From an uncultured Sulfurovum sp. (lineage in GTDB: Bacteria > Campylobacterota > Campylobacteria > Campylobacterales > Sulfurovaceae), in NCBI GenBank assembly GCA_902727895.1, contig CACVAP010000086.1, positions 1-64,000 on the forward strand: a DNA stretch of 64,000 bases. Direction: 5' to 3'. The notes beneath the pieces were generated by a model. That model saw only the letters and a program-made list of their open reading frames with translations. It had not been told where the DNA came from and ran no database searches. Position 1 is the stretch's first letter. Each line of letters begins with the position of its first letter. Position numbers and translations under genes: made by a program. Shown here in pieces: positions 25,715 to 33,816 of this stretch.

Positions 25715-26338
25715 TTAATCCAATGCTTCTTCTAAACCAAACATACTCTCTTCTAAACTATTTGTATACTCAACTTTACTTTCGCCCTCATGGTAACGTC
25801 CCTCACCAACATTAACATGAATGACAAAAGGCACAAATAACGCTTCACCACGTGGTAAGGCTTTCCCTGCCCCATGAATATACAAAGGCACCACAGGAAC
25901 CAAAGGATAAGCCTCAGCAATATGAGCAATCCCTGTCTTAAATGGTTTCATCACCTCAGGGTCACCCCTACTTCCTTCTGGAAAAAGTAAAACAATGTCA
26001 CCTTTATCTAAAGCCTCATATATCTCACCAAAAGGATGCCCATCAACTTTAGAAGGTCGTCGTTTTAAAGCTATTAAATCAATCAAATTTTTAGACAACC
26101 ACTTTTTATAAGGTTTATCACAAAAATAATCCTCAGCCCCAATGGGTCGCACTTTTTCCAAGGTTTTCAAAGAGAAAAGAGACATGATGACCATGGTGTC
26201 TAAATGACTATTATGGTTCGCTACAAGAATAGCTGGACCTTTTGTGGGTAGGTTTTCTTTGCCTTTTACGGATACTCCTGAGATTATGAGTACTAAAGGA
26301 CGTACTAAGAAAATGAAAAATATTTTTTTAATCCACAT
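25715..26338 (-). CDS. 1-acyl-sn-glycerol-3-phosphate acyltransferase-like (PlsC family)
   Basis: The 207-residue protein has the acyltransferase motif NHNSHLD (H42-x4-D47) and the substrate-binding motif FPEGSRG (119-125), with an N-terminal membrane segment. It would transfer an acyl chain to lysophosphatidate or a related lysolipid at the inner membrane. It is the last gene of a minus-strand run that includes CdsA and a CDP-alcohol phosphotransferase, so these may act in one lipid pathway. The Fic gene lies directly upstream, ending where this one begins. Confidence 0.85.
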   Translation of the reverse strand: MWIKKIFFIFLVRPLVLIISGVSVKGKENLPTKGPAILVANHNSHLDTMVIMSLFSLKTLEKVRPIGAEDYFCDKPYKKWLSKNLIDLIALKRRPSKVDGHPFGEIYEALDKGDIVLLFPEGSRGDPEVMKPFKTGIAHIAEAYPLVPVVPLYIHGAGKALPRGEALFVPFVIHVNVGEGRYHEGESKVEYTNSLEESMFGLEEALD

Positions 26339-27466
26339 CTAAAATCTCATTACGTATCGTGTATTACGCCCAGCAGAACCTTCTACTTGTTCAATGAGTC
26401 CATAATCAATAAGCCCTGTAATATCCCTTTTTGCCGTAGGAATAGAAGTACTCACCATATTGGCATATTTTTTCGTACTTAGCCCACCCTCAAAGTTTTC
26501 AACCCCTTTGTCAAGTAATTTATTGAGTACTTTTAGTTGTCTCTCATTTAAAGGATACTCTCTTGCTTTATCCCAAAACTTTGTTTTTTGAGTAATGATT
26601 TTTATCTGTTCAAGCGAACTTTCAATGGCAAGACTTATCATCGTAGTATGCCATTCTATCCATTTGGTAAAATCAAAATCTCGATTATAAAAAAGGTTTT
26701 GTGATTTCTCTAATACATCATAATAACCTTTTCTGTCTTTCCGAATGGCTGTTGAAAGTGAATAATATTTATGGTCAAGTCCAAGTTCTTTAGAAAGAAC
26801 ATAATTGGTAATGGTTCTAGCGATTCTCCCATTTCCATCGTCGTAAGGGTGGATAGACACAAACCAAATATGAGCAATAGCACTTTTTATAAAAGGATCT
26901 TCTTTACTGCTGTTAACATAGTCTAAAAACTTATTCATCTCTTGTCTAAGTTGCTCATGTGGAGGTGCAAGGTAGTGTACGGTTTCTCTATAACCTTTAT
27001 TAGACACAACACTCATTTCGTCGGAACGATAAGTAGCAACATCAATTTTATGTCCATCACTATAACCTGTGGGAAACAATATATTGTGCCACGCATGTAA
27101 ACGCTCTTCGGTAAGAAGAGTGTCATTTTGCCTACTATCAAGAAGTAATGAAACAAGCCCATCGGTGTGTCTGGTTGAACTATCATTCCCATAATCAAAA
27201 TTTTCATCTAATTTCTTTCTCACCGATGACCTAACGCTGTCACGACTCAAAATTTCTCCCTCAATTTCCGAAGACTCTAAAATCTCATTAATTGAGGCAT
27301 CTATTACAAGTAAGTTAATATTTTTATCATTAAGCCCATAAATAGCACCTTCTAACCTACCTGTATTGCGTGAAGCTTTTGAAAGTAAAGTATTGAGAGT
27401 AGACTGAATATAGTTAAAGTTTGGATATTCCTCATGTTGCCAAATCCATTTTTTGATGGGTTCCAT
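26339..27466 (-). CDS. Fic-domain protein (AMP-transferase type) with DUF4172 and self-inhibitory helix
   Basis: The 375-residue protein has an N-terminal DUF4172-type segment (KWIWQHEEYPNFNY), the Fic core HPYDDGNGRIAR (H206-R215), and a C-terminal winged-helix part (STKKYANMVSTSIPTAKRD). The motif SSEIEG at 65-70 fits the inhibitory (S/T)xxxE(G/N) helix that blocks ATP binding in class II Fic proteins. It probably AMPylates a cellular target under self-control. Its presence between CdsA and PlsC, next to a palindromic repeat, suggests later insertion. Confidence 0.85.
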   Translation of the reverse strand: MEPIKKWIWQHEEYPNFNYIQSTLNTLLSKASRNTGRLEGAIYGLNDKNINLLVIDASINEILESSEIEGEILSRDSVRSSVRKKLDENFDYGNDSSTRHTDGLVSLLLDSRQNDTLLTEERLHAWHNILFPTGYSDGHKIDVATYRSDEMSVVSNKGYRETVHYLAPPHEQLRQEMNKFLDYVNSSKEDPFIKSAIAHIWFVSIHPYDDGNGRIARTITNYVLSKELGLDHKYYSLSTAIRKDRKGYYDVLEKSQNLFYNRDFDFTKWIEWHTTMISLAIESSLEQIKIITQKTKFWDKAREYPLNERQLKVLNKLLDKGVENFEGGLSTKKYANMVSTSIPTAKRDITGLIDYGLIEQVEGSAGRNTRYVMRF

Positions 27467-27637
27467 ACTTTACCTTTAAGAGAATTTGTGTAGATGAGCT
27501 GATTAATTCAATAATCCTATCATTTTTTGAGCTGATTGTCAATGTTAGATGAGATTTTCTATTTTAGAGTACGAAGTGAAAGCTATTATTTTTTATCGTC
27601 AAATCAAAACCTTATCTCCAAAAATATTGAAAACGGC

Positions 27638-27777
27638 GTAGGTCGGGATGTCCCCTTCCCGACATGAACATGCATAAGGTAAAAGTCCAATCAAACAAAA
27701 CCATATTCTGATACTATTGAACGATAAAATAATTTTGGTATGCCAATTATTGTCGGGAGGAGGGCAACCCGACCTAC
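27638..27777. repeat. REP-like inverted repeat pair
   Basis: In 312 bases without a gene (27467-27778), two GC-rich 27-base arms face each other: GTAGGTCGGG... at 27638-27664 and its near reverse complement at 27751-27777. Each arm is itself a hairpin (GTCGGG/CCCGAC). The element ends against the CdsA stop codon. The rest of the gap is AT-rich with nothing recognised. This form is typical of REP/BIME elements mobilised by RAYT transposases. Confidence 0.75.
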
Positions 27778-27778
27778 C

Positions 27779-28690
27779 CTAATAATACAAATAATAAACA
27801 AAATGAAAAAACAATGGTGCTGTATACACCAAAGAATCTACTCTATCTAAAACCCCACCATGCCCAGGAATAAGATTCCCAGAATCTTTTACACCAATGT
27901 CACGCTTTATCATAGAGATGACTACATCTCCCACAAAACCAAAAGCTGAAATAATTGCTCCTGCAAGTAAAGCTTCATACCAAGTAAATGGTGTTAGAAA
28001 AGAAAATACCCATGCTAAAAATATAATAGTGAAAAATGCTCCCACAAAACCTTCTACTGTTTTGTTTGGGCTAACCTTTGGGATGATTTTATGTTTTCCA
28101 AAACTCTTTCCCCAGAGGTATTGGAGTACATCGTTAAAGGCTGTGAGTAATACCAAGTAAAGTACCAACTCTTTTCCTCCTGCTCCATTTACATCCTCTA
28201 AGGTAAGCATATAAGCTAAATGACTTAGTCCAAAGACAAACATCATCAAGCCCCATTGAACTCTGGCTGTATTTTCTAAAAAGCCTTTGGTCTCGCCTAT
28301 GAGTACTTGTCTAAAAGGTAGCAACAAAAATAGATAAACAGGAATCCAAATAATAAACATACCATACCAAGCAATGCCAGCAAAATAGTACTGAAATGGA
28401 ATTGCCATGTAAGCGTAAAACATAATCCGTCGGTCAGTTTGTCGTGAGGGAATAAGGGTGAAGTATTCTTTAAGTGCTAAAAAGCTCAAAAACCCAAAGA
28501 AGAACATGGCAAGTGTGAGATTAAGCATAATTCCAACGGTAAAGAAACCTAAAATATACCACCAAGAATTCACTCTGTCTTTTAGCTCTTTAGTGGGAAA
28601 CTTGAAGTAAATAATTACTGTTGCTAAAGCTAAAATAGCTATTAACACCACAAGTGTTAACATGGCTTTTGGAACTAAAATATCTTGCAT
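27779..28690 (-). CDS. cdsA: Phosphatidate cytidylyltransferase (CdsA family)
   Basis: The 303-residue integral membrane protein has about eight helices and the complete CDP-diglyceride synthetase signature at its C-terminus (SMIKRDIGVKDSGNLIPGHG, then GVLDRVDS). It activates phosphatidic acid with CTP to CDP-diacylglycerol. Its start overlaps the stop of the CDP-alcohol phosphotransferase gene. The gene order with that enzyme and PlsC suggests an auxiliary lipid set; the organism may have another CdsA elsewhere. Stop codon abuts the REP-like element. Confidence 0.85.
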   Translation of the reverse strand: MQDILVPKAMLTLVVLIAILALATVIIYFKFPTKELKDRVNSWWYILGFFTVGIMLNLTLAMFFFGFLSFLALKEYFTLIPSRQTDRRIMFYAYMAIPFQYYFAGIAWYGMFIIWIPVYLFLLLPFRQVLIGETKGFLENTARVQWGLMMFVFGLSHLAYMLTLEDVNGAGGKELVLYLVLLTAFNDVLQYLWGKSFGKHKIIPKVSPNKTVEGFVGAFFTIIFLAWVFSFLTPFTWYEALLAGAIISAFGFVGDVVISMIKRDIGVKDSGNLIPGHGGVLDRVDSLVYTAPLFFHFVYYLYY

Positions 28691-29283
28691 TATTTTGAAC
28701 CTCTTATGGCACGGTTATAGGTCGAAAGAACAGCCAACAAAGTAGCTACTATAAATAAAATGTCTACCCAAAGTCCAGCTTCTACTCCCAAACCTAAGAG
28801 TAAAGCAATAAATCCAACCACAAAAACACGATCACTTTTTCCCATAGGCCCATCGTAACGTCTTTCACCATTGAGCGTTTGGGCTACCACACCAGCCATC
28901 TCATTGAACACGCCAATGACAGCAAACAAAACAACATAAATAGGATTAATCCCGACTATAAAAGCAAACGGTAAAAACAACGCCACATCTGCAATAACAT
29001 CAGACATCTCATTGAACATTGCCCCTCGTTTGGTTTTCATGTTATGTTCTTTTGCTAACAATCCATCTATGGCATTAAGTGCCATACGCAAAAACATAAA
29101 GAGAGGCACAAAGAGTAAAATCCATTTGGCTCCTTGGGTAAGGGCTATAATGGCTCCAACGATAATGGAAAGTAGTATGGCAAACATGGTTACTTGATTT
29201 GGGGTTATGTTTCTCTCAGCTAAAAAAATTACTGTTGGTCTTAGTACTGCTTGAAATTTTGGTTTTAGGTCGTATATGGTCAT
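28690..29283 (-). CDS. CDP-alcohol phosphatidyltransferase family protein with altered Asp motif
   Basis: The 197-residue protein has six predicted membrane helices and the family motif region NAIDGLLAKEHNMKTKRG followed by AMFNEMSD (about residues 70-95). The canonical motif is DxxDGxxARx8GxxxDxxxD. Here the first and third Asp are replaced by Asn (N70, N91), and Lys replaces Arg (K78), with an extra Asp at 99. The enzyme would join CDP-diacylglycerol to an alcohol, but the missing carboxylates make metal binding and activity uncertain. Overlaps cdsA and the YjdF-like gene. Confidence 0.8.
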   Translation of the reverse strand: MTIYDLKPKFQAVLRPTVIFLAERNITPNQVTMFAILLSIIVGAIIALTQGAKWILLFVPLFMFLRMALNAIDGLLAKEHNMKTKRGAMFNEMSDVIADVALFLPFAFIVGINPIYVVLFAVIGVFNEMAGVVAQTLNGERRYDGPMGKSDRVFVVGFIALLLGLGVEAGLWVDILFIVATLLAVLSTYNRAIRGSK

Positions 29284-29987
29284 TTATTTTCCTTAGTCAT
29301 ATTCTTCATCATCTCATCCAAAAGAACCTCTCCCATAGGCTTGTCATCTTTAGGCAGTTTAAAACTCTCTTTGAATTCATGGTAAAAATCTCGGTTATAT
29401 ATCATATATACAATCATAACCATTAGCAATGTCACGAATGAACCAACAATAGCTAAAAACATGTCTTTTTGCGCATCCCATATGTCACCCTGTGTACCTA
29501 AAAATGCTGTACCAGATTCAGGATCTACCACAACTGCCACTCCCCACTCAACAATTTCATAAAAACCTGCGAAGGAAGAGACAATCATAAAAGGCACAAA
29601 GTAACCCCAAAACCCTTTGGTCTTAGCTATGCGTACGGACATCTCTCGTACAGGATAGACAAACAATACCCCAAAAAGTAAATGCACCAATCTGTCATAC
29701 ATATTACGTTCTGTTCCAAGCCATTCTCCAAGTGTAAAACCCCAAGGAACTTCTGCATAAGTATAATGTGAACCAATCACGTGGAGTACCATAAAAGTGG
29801 TCATAAATACATAAGAAACAATGGAAAATTCAAATAAGCGACCCGTAAGAAGTATAAGGACAATAAAGAGTAAAACTAAAATATTTTCTAACACCCAATC
29901 ATCATAATATAAAGGTTCAATAGCTGCCCATATCCATGTGATACTAAATAAAAATAATAAAATAAAATAGATAACTTTTTTCTTCAT
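29280..29987 (-). CDS. DUF2238 / YjdF-like membrane protein
   Basis: The 235-residue protein has about seven membrane helices with the DUF2238 hallmarks: HVIGSHYTYAEVPWG, ERNMYDRLVHLLFGVL and YEIVEWGVAVVVDPESGTAF, GTQGDIWDAQKDM. Conserved acidic and His residues in the membrane suggest an enzyme or transporter, but the family role is not established. It heads the lipid-type operon and overlaps the next gene by four bases. Confidence 0.8.
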   Translation of the reverse strand: MKKKVIYFILLFLFSITWIWAAIEPLYYDDWVLENILVLLFIVLILLTGRLFEFSIVSYVFMTTFMVLHVIGSHYTYAEVPWGFTLGEWLGTERNMYDRLVHLLFGVLFVYPVREMSVRIAKTKGFWGYFVPFMIVSSFAGFYEIVEWGVAVVVDPESGTAFLGTQGDIWDAQKDMFLAIVGSFVTLLMVMIVYMIYNRDFYHEFKESFKLPKDDKPMGEVLLDEMMKNMTKENK

Positions 29988-30012
29988 ACTTCATTATATC
30001 AATTTTTTTTAC

Positions 30013-30018
30013 TATAAT
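30013..30018 (+). promoter_or_regulatory. -10 promoter box
   Basis: TATAAT (context TTTTTACTATAATCTC) lies 35 bases before the ATG at 30053, with a GGAG ribosome site between, in the 65-base divergent gap. Expected for a housekeeping promoter. Confidence 0.5.
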
Positions 30019-30052
30019 CTCACTTATTAAAGTCCTTTTACGGAGTGAAGCC

Positions 30053-30865
30053 ATGCTTATGCAAAATTACCTAATCATATTGCTAAGTATTATTTTCATT
30101 GCTTTAGGCTCGTACCTCTATTTTAAATGGCGTAAGAAAAATCCTTATATTAACTTAAAACCTTATGCACTTCTTGACAATCAAAATATAAAAGAGTTCT
30201 CCTTACTAAAACAGCAAGGACATTGTAATATTAACTATTTTCTTCAAACTGATGAAGAGAACTATTTAGTAAGAAAATTTAAACATAAAAGTGACAGAAA
30301 AACTGAGTTTTACATACAAAATTTAGCACATAAACAAGGTATAGCATCTAAGGCTCTAGTTTTAGATGAAAAAAAACAACTGATGATTTGTGAGTTTGCC
30401 ATAGGCGAACATGCTTTTAAACTTACAGCCCAACAGTTAAAAAAATTAGCCTTGGTTATAAAAAAACTGCACAAACTCAAGCTACAGCAAAAGCCCAATA
30501 CTTTTAAAGGTTTGTTCACCTACAAAGACAAAAAAGTTTATGAGGCATTTAAAACAATCGAACGCTTCAAACCAGAATACGTTGTATCACACAATGACCT
30601 GCACCCTAAAAACATTTTATTTGGCGATAAAATACAATTAATCGACTGGGAGTACGCAGGTAAAAGCGACCGATACTTTGACTTAGCAGCCATTAGCATA
30701 GAATTTAAACTCAATACTAAAGATGAAAAGAGTTTTTTACAAAGCTACTTTAATCCTAAAGAACGTCCAAATTATAAAAAGTTAAATGCTTATAAAGTGA
30801 TTTATAAAACCTTATGGACAGTTTGGTTGGGAGAACTTGAACGAGGTCAAATTGAAACGGTTTAA
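30053..30865 (+). CDS. Aminoglycoside/choline-kinase-like phosphotransferase, membrane-anchored
   Basis: The 270-residue protein has an N-terminal membrane helix (YLIILLSIIFIALGSYLYF) and a kinase-like fold with the catalytic loop VSHNDLHPKNILFG and metal motif LIDWEYAGKSDRYFDLA. These are characteristic of the APH/LicA/choline kinase group. It likely phosphorylates a small alcohol or amine, perhaps a head-group for the neighbouring lipid genes (inference). The last four bases overlap the convergent truC-like gene. Confidence 0.75.
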   Translation: MLMQNYLIILLSIIFIALGSYLYFKWRKKNPYINLKPYALLDNQNIKEFSLLKQQGHCNINYFLQTDEENYLVRKFKHKSDRKTEFYIQNLAHKQGIASKALVLDEKKQLMICEFAIGEHAFKLTAQQLKKLALVIKKLHKLKLQQKPNTFKGLFTYKDKKVYEAFKTIERFKPEYVVSHNDLHPKNILFGDKIQLIDWEYAGKSDRYFDLAAISIEFKLNTKDEKSFLQSYFNPKERPNYKKLNAYKVIYKTLWTVWLGELERGQIETV

Positions 30866-31566
30866 AAGATTTCTAAAACTCTTTTAAACACATCATCTAA
30901 TCCAGCTTCTACACACATATTTTCTTTACTCACAGGATGTAAAAACTCCAGCTTACTCGCATGAAGTAGTAAACGATGGCAGTCAAACTTTTCACGAAAC
31001 AGATTATTATGCTCATTACGTCCATATTTTGTGTCACCCACTATGGGATGAAGTATATGTTTCATATGTCTTCTTAACTGATGTTTTCGTCCAGTTCTTG
31101 GTAGGAGTTTTAAGAGTGAGTATCTAGCAACAGGGTAACGACTTACAGCATAGGGTAACTCTGCTATTTTTAAACGCTCATACTCTGTTTGTGCCTCTTG
31201 AGGTTCTTTGTTTTTACTTCGGTCTTTGTCTGCTTTTTTGTCCAAAATTACTTTTAAATCATAGTCAATCAACTCTTCTTCTTTAGTATACCCACGAACC
31301 ACAGCCAAATACTCTTTTTGAATGCTATGTTCTCTAAACTGTTCAGACAAAAGATTGGCTACTTCTGAACTAAGTGCAAAAACCAATACACCTGATGTAG
31401 GTTTGTCTAAACGATGTACAGGGTAAACCCATTGTCCTATTTGATCACGAACCAACTGTAAGGCAAATTCTGTCTCTTTTTTATCAATCGGTGACTTATG
31501 AACCAACAGTCCAGAGGGTTTGTTAATGACTACTAAATACGCGTCTTGGTAAAGAATCTCTAACAT
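30862..31566 (-). CDS. truC: tRNA pseudouridine synthase C-like (RluA family)
   Basis: The 234-residue protein has the RluA-family catalytic motif HRLDKPTSG and the close TruC pattern LEILYQDAYLVVINKPSG followed by VRDQIGQ, without an S4 domain. TruC makes pseudouridine at position 65 of tRNAs. It overlaps the methyltransferase gene upstream by seven bases, indicating co-translation. Confidence 0.8.
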   Translation of the reverse strand: MLEILYQDAYLVVINKPSGLLVHKSPIDKKETEFALQLVRDQIGQWVYPVHRLDKPTSGVLVFALSSEVANLLSEQFREHSIQKEYLAVVRGYTKEEELIDYDLKVILDKKADKDRSKNKEPQEAQTEYERLKIAELPYAVSRYPVARYSLLKLLPRTGRKHQLRRHMKHILHPIVGDTKYGRNEHNNLFREKFDCHRLLLHASKLEFLHPVSKENMCVEAGLDDVFKRVLEIF

Positions 31567-32204
31567 TTTTGAAAGATGACAATATTTTCATTGATTGTTT
31601 TTAAAACTTTTAAGCCAACTTTTTTAGCCATGATTTCAAAACTTTTTGGCGTAAAAAAACTAATATGTGTGGGGTCACGTCTATACCACCAAGCTAGAAA
31701 TACTTTGTCATCTTTTGGTGGGAACTTGGTCATTAAAACAATATAGCCATTGTCATTCGTATGCTCTCCTAAAAGTTCTAAAACCTCAAGAGGTTTTTGT
31801 AAATGTTCAAAGACTTCTGTAGAAGTAATAAGGTCATATTTTTTTGTTTCATAAACTTTTAAAGGTGAATAATATAAATCATAAATATCCACTTCCAGAC
31901 CTCTGTCTTCTAAAAGTTTTGACAACACAGGACCGGGACCAGAACCAAACTCTAACGCTGTATTCATAGTAGATATATAAGGTGTAATGGATAGGTCAAT
32001 AAAGTCTTCAAACATTTGAACATAACCTTCATTCTCAAAGCCATTATTATGTGCGTCATATTGCTTTTTTTCTTTAACTTCATCAACCATGTATTTGTCA
32101 TCTAAAGAAACAAATCCACATGAGCCACAACGATGATACGTTAAGCCTTTTTTTTCATCTTCTATTGATGTTCCTGCTGTCCCACAAATTTTACAAAAAT
32201 GCAT
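31560..32204 (-). CDS. Zinc-ribbon class I SAM-dependent methyltransferase
   Basis: The 214-residue protein starts with a zinc-ribbon-like C-x2-C...C-x2-C (FCKICG and RCGSCG) and continues with a Rossmann methyltransferase (ALEFGSGPGPVLSKLL, then DLITSTEVFEHL). The order is common in methyltransferases acting on sugars or small metabolites, but the substrate cannot be named. It is co-directional with and overlaps truC. Confidence 0.75.
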   Translation of the reverse strand: MHFCKICGTAGTSIEDEKKGLTYHRCGSCGFVSLDDKYMVDEVKEKKQYDAHNNGFENEGYVQMFEDFIDLSITPYISTMNTALEFGSGPGPVLSKLLEDRGLEVDIYDLYYSPLKVYETKKYDLITSTEVFEHLQKPLEVLELLGEHTNDNGYIVLMTKFPPKDDKVFLAWWYRRDPTHISFFTPKSFEIMAKKVGLKVLKTINENIVIFQKC

Positions 32205-32368
32205 ATTATTTACCTAGTTATTTTCTAGACAACATTATAACTAACTACAATAATGTTTCTTAAAAGATCACCTTTAATATTAATATTAAAAATTATATTA
32301 ACAGAAGTATTGTTATTTAAGTAAGAAAGTGTTAGAGTTACATACATATTTAAATAAAGGATGAATTA

Positions 32369-32605
32369 ATGAAATTACTATTAAGCTTAATGATCGCAGG
32401 AACAGCACTATTTGCAGGGGGAGACATTCTTCCAGTACAAATTATGGAAAAACCAGTAATGCAAAAACAAGCACCAACAAGAGGATGTTACAAGCCAAAC
32501 ATTCAAAAATGTCCAGAGTGTGTTGATGTAGCTGAAATTTGTCCAGATAATCCAGAATTACCAATGGCACAAACAGAACCTTGTGAAGTTTCAATAAACA
32601 GATAG
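32369..32605 (+). CDS. Small secreted Cys-rich protein
   Basis: The 78-residue protein has a signal peptide (MKLLLSLMIAGTALFAG) and a mature part with five Cys, arranged GCYKPNIQKCPEC, then ICPDN and PCEVS. A clear AAAGGA ribosome site precedes the start, and a strong hairpin follows. I do not recognise a family. The Cys/Pro pattern suggests a disulfide-bonded or metal-binding periplasmic peptide. Confidence 0.7.
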   Translation: MKLLLSLMIAGTALFAGGDILPVQIMEKPVMQKQAPTRGCYKPNIQKCPECVDVAEICPDNPELPMAQTEPCEVSINR

Positions 32606-32613
32606 AATTTCTC

Positions 32614-32639
32614 AGCTTACCACATTATTGTGGTAGGCT
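32614..32639. terminator. Bidirectional terminator hairpin
   Basis: AGCTTACCACA and TGTGGTAGGCT (32614-32624/32629-32639) form an 11-bp stem with a TTAT loop between two convergent genes. The stop codon of the minus-strand lipoprotein gene lies at the loop. Confidence 0.65.
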
Positions 32640-33152
32640 TCTATATAAACCAGCTCTTTCTTTCCACTCATACTCCATATCTTCATTTATTTTCTTAAAA
32701 TACAAGTCACCAGAACCTCGCCAAGCATCTAACACAATACTATTATGTACACCCTCACCTCGTGCAGAAACACTTAAGGCACTGTGTTCATTCAAATAAC
32801 CAACATTCGCACCAATAGAATGAAATGCCAAAGTTTTATAATTCTTTCTCAATAAATATGCGACTAAATCTTCTCCCCACTCATAGCATAAACCTCGTTT
32901 TTTAATACCAATATTTACCAGAGTATTTTGTATCCAAGGGGCAGCAATGGCTTCATATTTTTTAGTAAGTTTTTGACTATAGAGTATGCTATTTCTTGCT
33001 AAAGAACGCGCTTCAACTCTACTAATTTTTGGACTAAGTGTAATGAGTAATGTTTCTAGTTCTCTAACTTTTTGATCACTTTGTTGTATGGAAAGTTCTT
33101 TAACTGAACATCCCAAAAATATAAAAGAAAGAAGAATCACCCTAAGCAGCAT
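32625..33152 (-). CDS. Lipoprotein with transglutaminase-like Cys-His-Asp pattern
   Basis: Starting at the ATG at 33152 (MLLRVILLSFIFLGC) gives a compact lipoprotein signal. The upstream TTG at 33179 would lie deep inside the rhomboid gene and is less likely. The protein has GLCYEWGEDL, then EHSALSV, then IVLDAWRG, a Cys-His-Asp order and spacing like that of transglutaminase or papain-like folds. It may be a peptidoglycan- or protein-processing enzyme. The assignment is by pattern only. It overlaps the rhomboid gene by 11 bases. Confidence 0.65.
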   Translation of the reverse strand: MLLRVILLSFIFLGCSVKELSIQQSDQKVRELETLLITLSPKISRVEARSLARNSILYSQKLTKKYEAIAAPWIQNTLVNIGIKKRGLCYEWGEDLVAYLLRKNYKTLAFHSIGANVGYLNEHSALSVSARGEGVHNSIVLDAWRGSGDLYFKKINEDMEYEWKERAGLYRSLPQ

Positions 33153-33804
33153 AAAGCGTATGAATATACTGATGAGCAAATACTAATACTAATAGCATAG
33201 CCAACATGTAACTCCAAAGATATTTCGGATTCTTAGCAATCATAAAACCACCTACCATACCAGCCAATAAACCACCCACATGTGCTGAAACATCAATAGA
33301 AGGAAATACAAATCCAATAACAAGGTTAATCACTAAAATAAGCCCAAAGTTTTTCATAAAAGATATAAACTGATCTCTCATGGTAATTCTATGGACAAAA
33401 GCAAAACCAGCCAAAGCACCAAAAAGACCAAATATAGCCCCACTAGCCCCCACAGCTTGTCCTCCTAAATGCATATAAATAGAAGTAAAAGAACCTACAA
33501 AAGCAGCTATAAAATAAATACTTAAATAGGCTGTTTTACTAAAGAGTTTTTCAACCATTGTCCCTACAATATACAAGGAGAGCATGTTCATAACAATATG
33601 CATTGCATCAGCATGTAAAAAAGTAGAACTAACAAGCCTAGATAATTCACCTTCCATAACTACAGAGTAGCCATGTAAAACACCATTCATGTAAAAGTAT
33701 TCATGTAAAGAAGGAGATATCTGTCCTAAAATAAACATAATAATAGACATAGCCATTAAAGTATAGGTAAGAGAGGTTTCTTTATATTTTTCTAAATAAT
33801 TCAT
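33142..33804 (-). CDS. Rhomboid-family intramembrane serine protease
   Basis: The 220-residue protein has six or seven membrane helices, the active-site GASGAIFG (Ser nucleophile) and HVGGLLAG (His), and an upstream HIVMNMLSLY with the oxyanion-helping Asn. It would cleave transmembrane segments of other membrane proteins. It lies between comEC and the lipoprotein gene on the same strand, 12 bases downstream of comEC. Confidence 0.9.
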   Translation of the reverse strand: MNYLEKYKETSLTYTLMAMSIIMFILGQISPSLHEYFYMNGVLHGYSVVMEGELSRLVSSTFLHADAMHIVMNMLSLYIVGTMVEKLFSKTAYLSIYFIAAFVGSFTSIYMHLGGQAVGASGAIFGLFGALAGFAFVHRITMRDQFISFMKNFGLILVINLVIGFVFPSIDVSAHVGGLLAGMVGGFMIAKNPKYLWSYMLAMLLVLVFAHQYIHTLYAA

Positions 33805-33816
33805 AAAACATCATAC

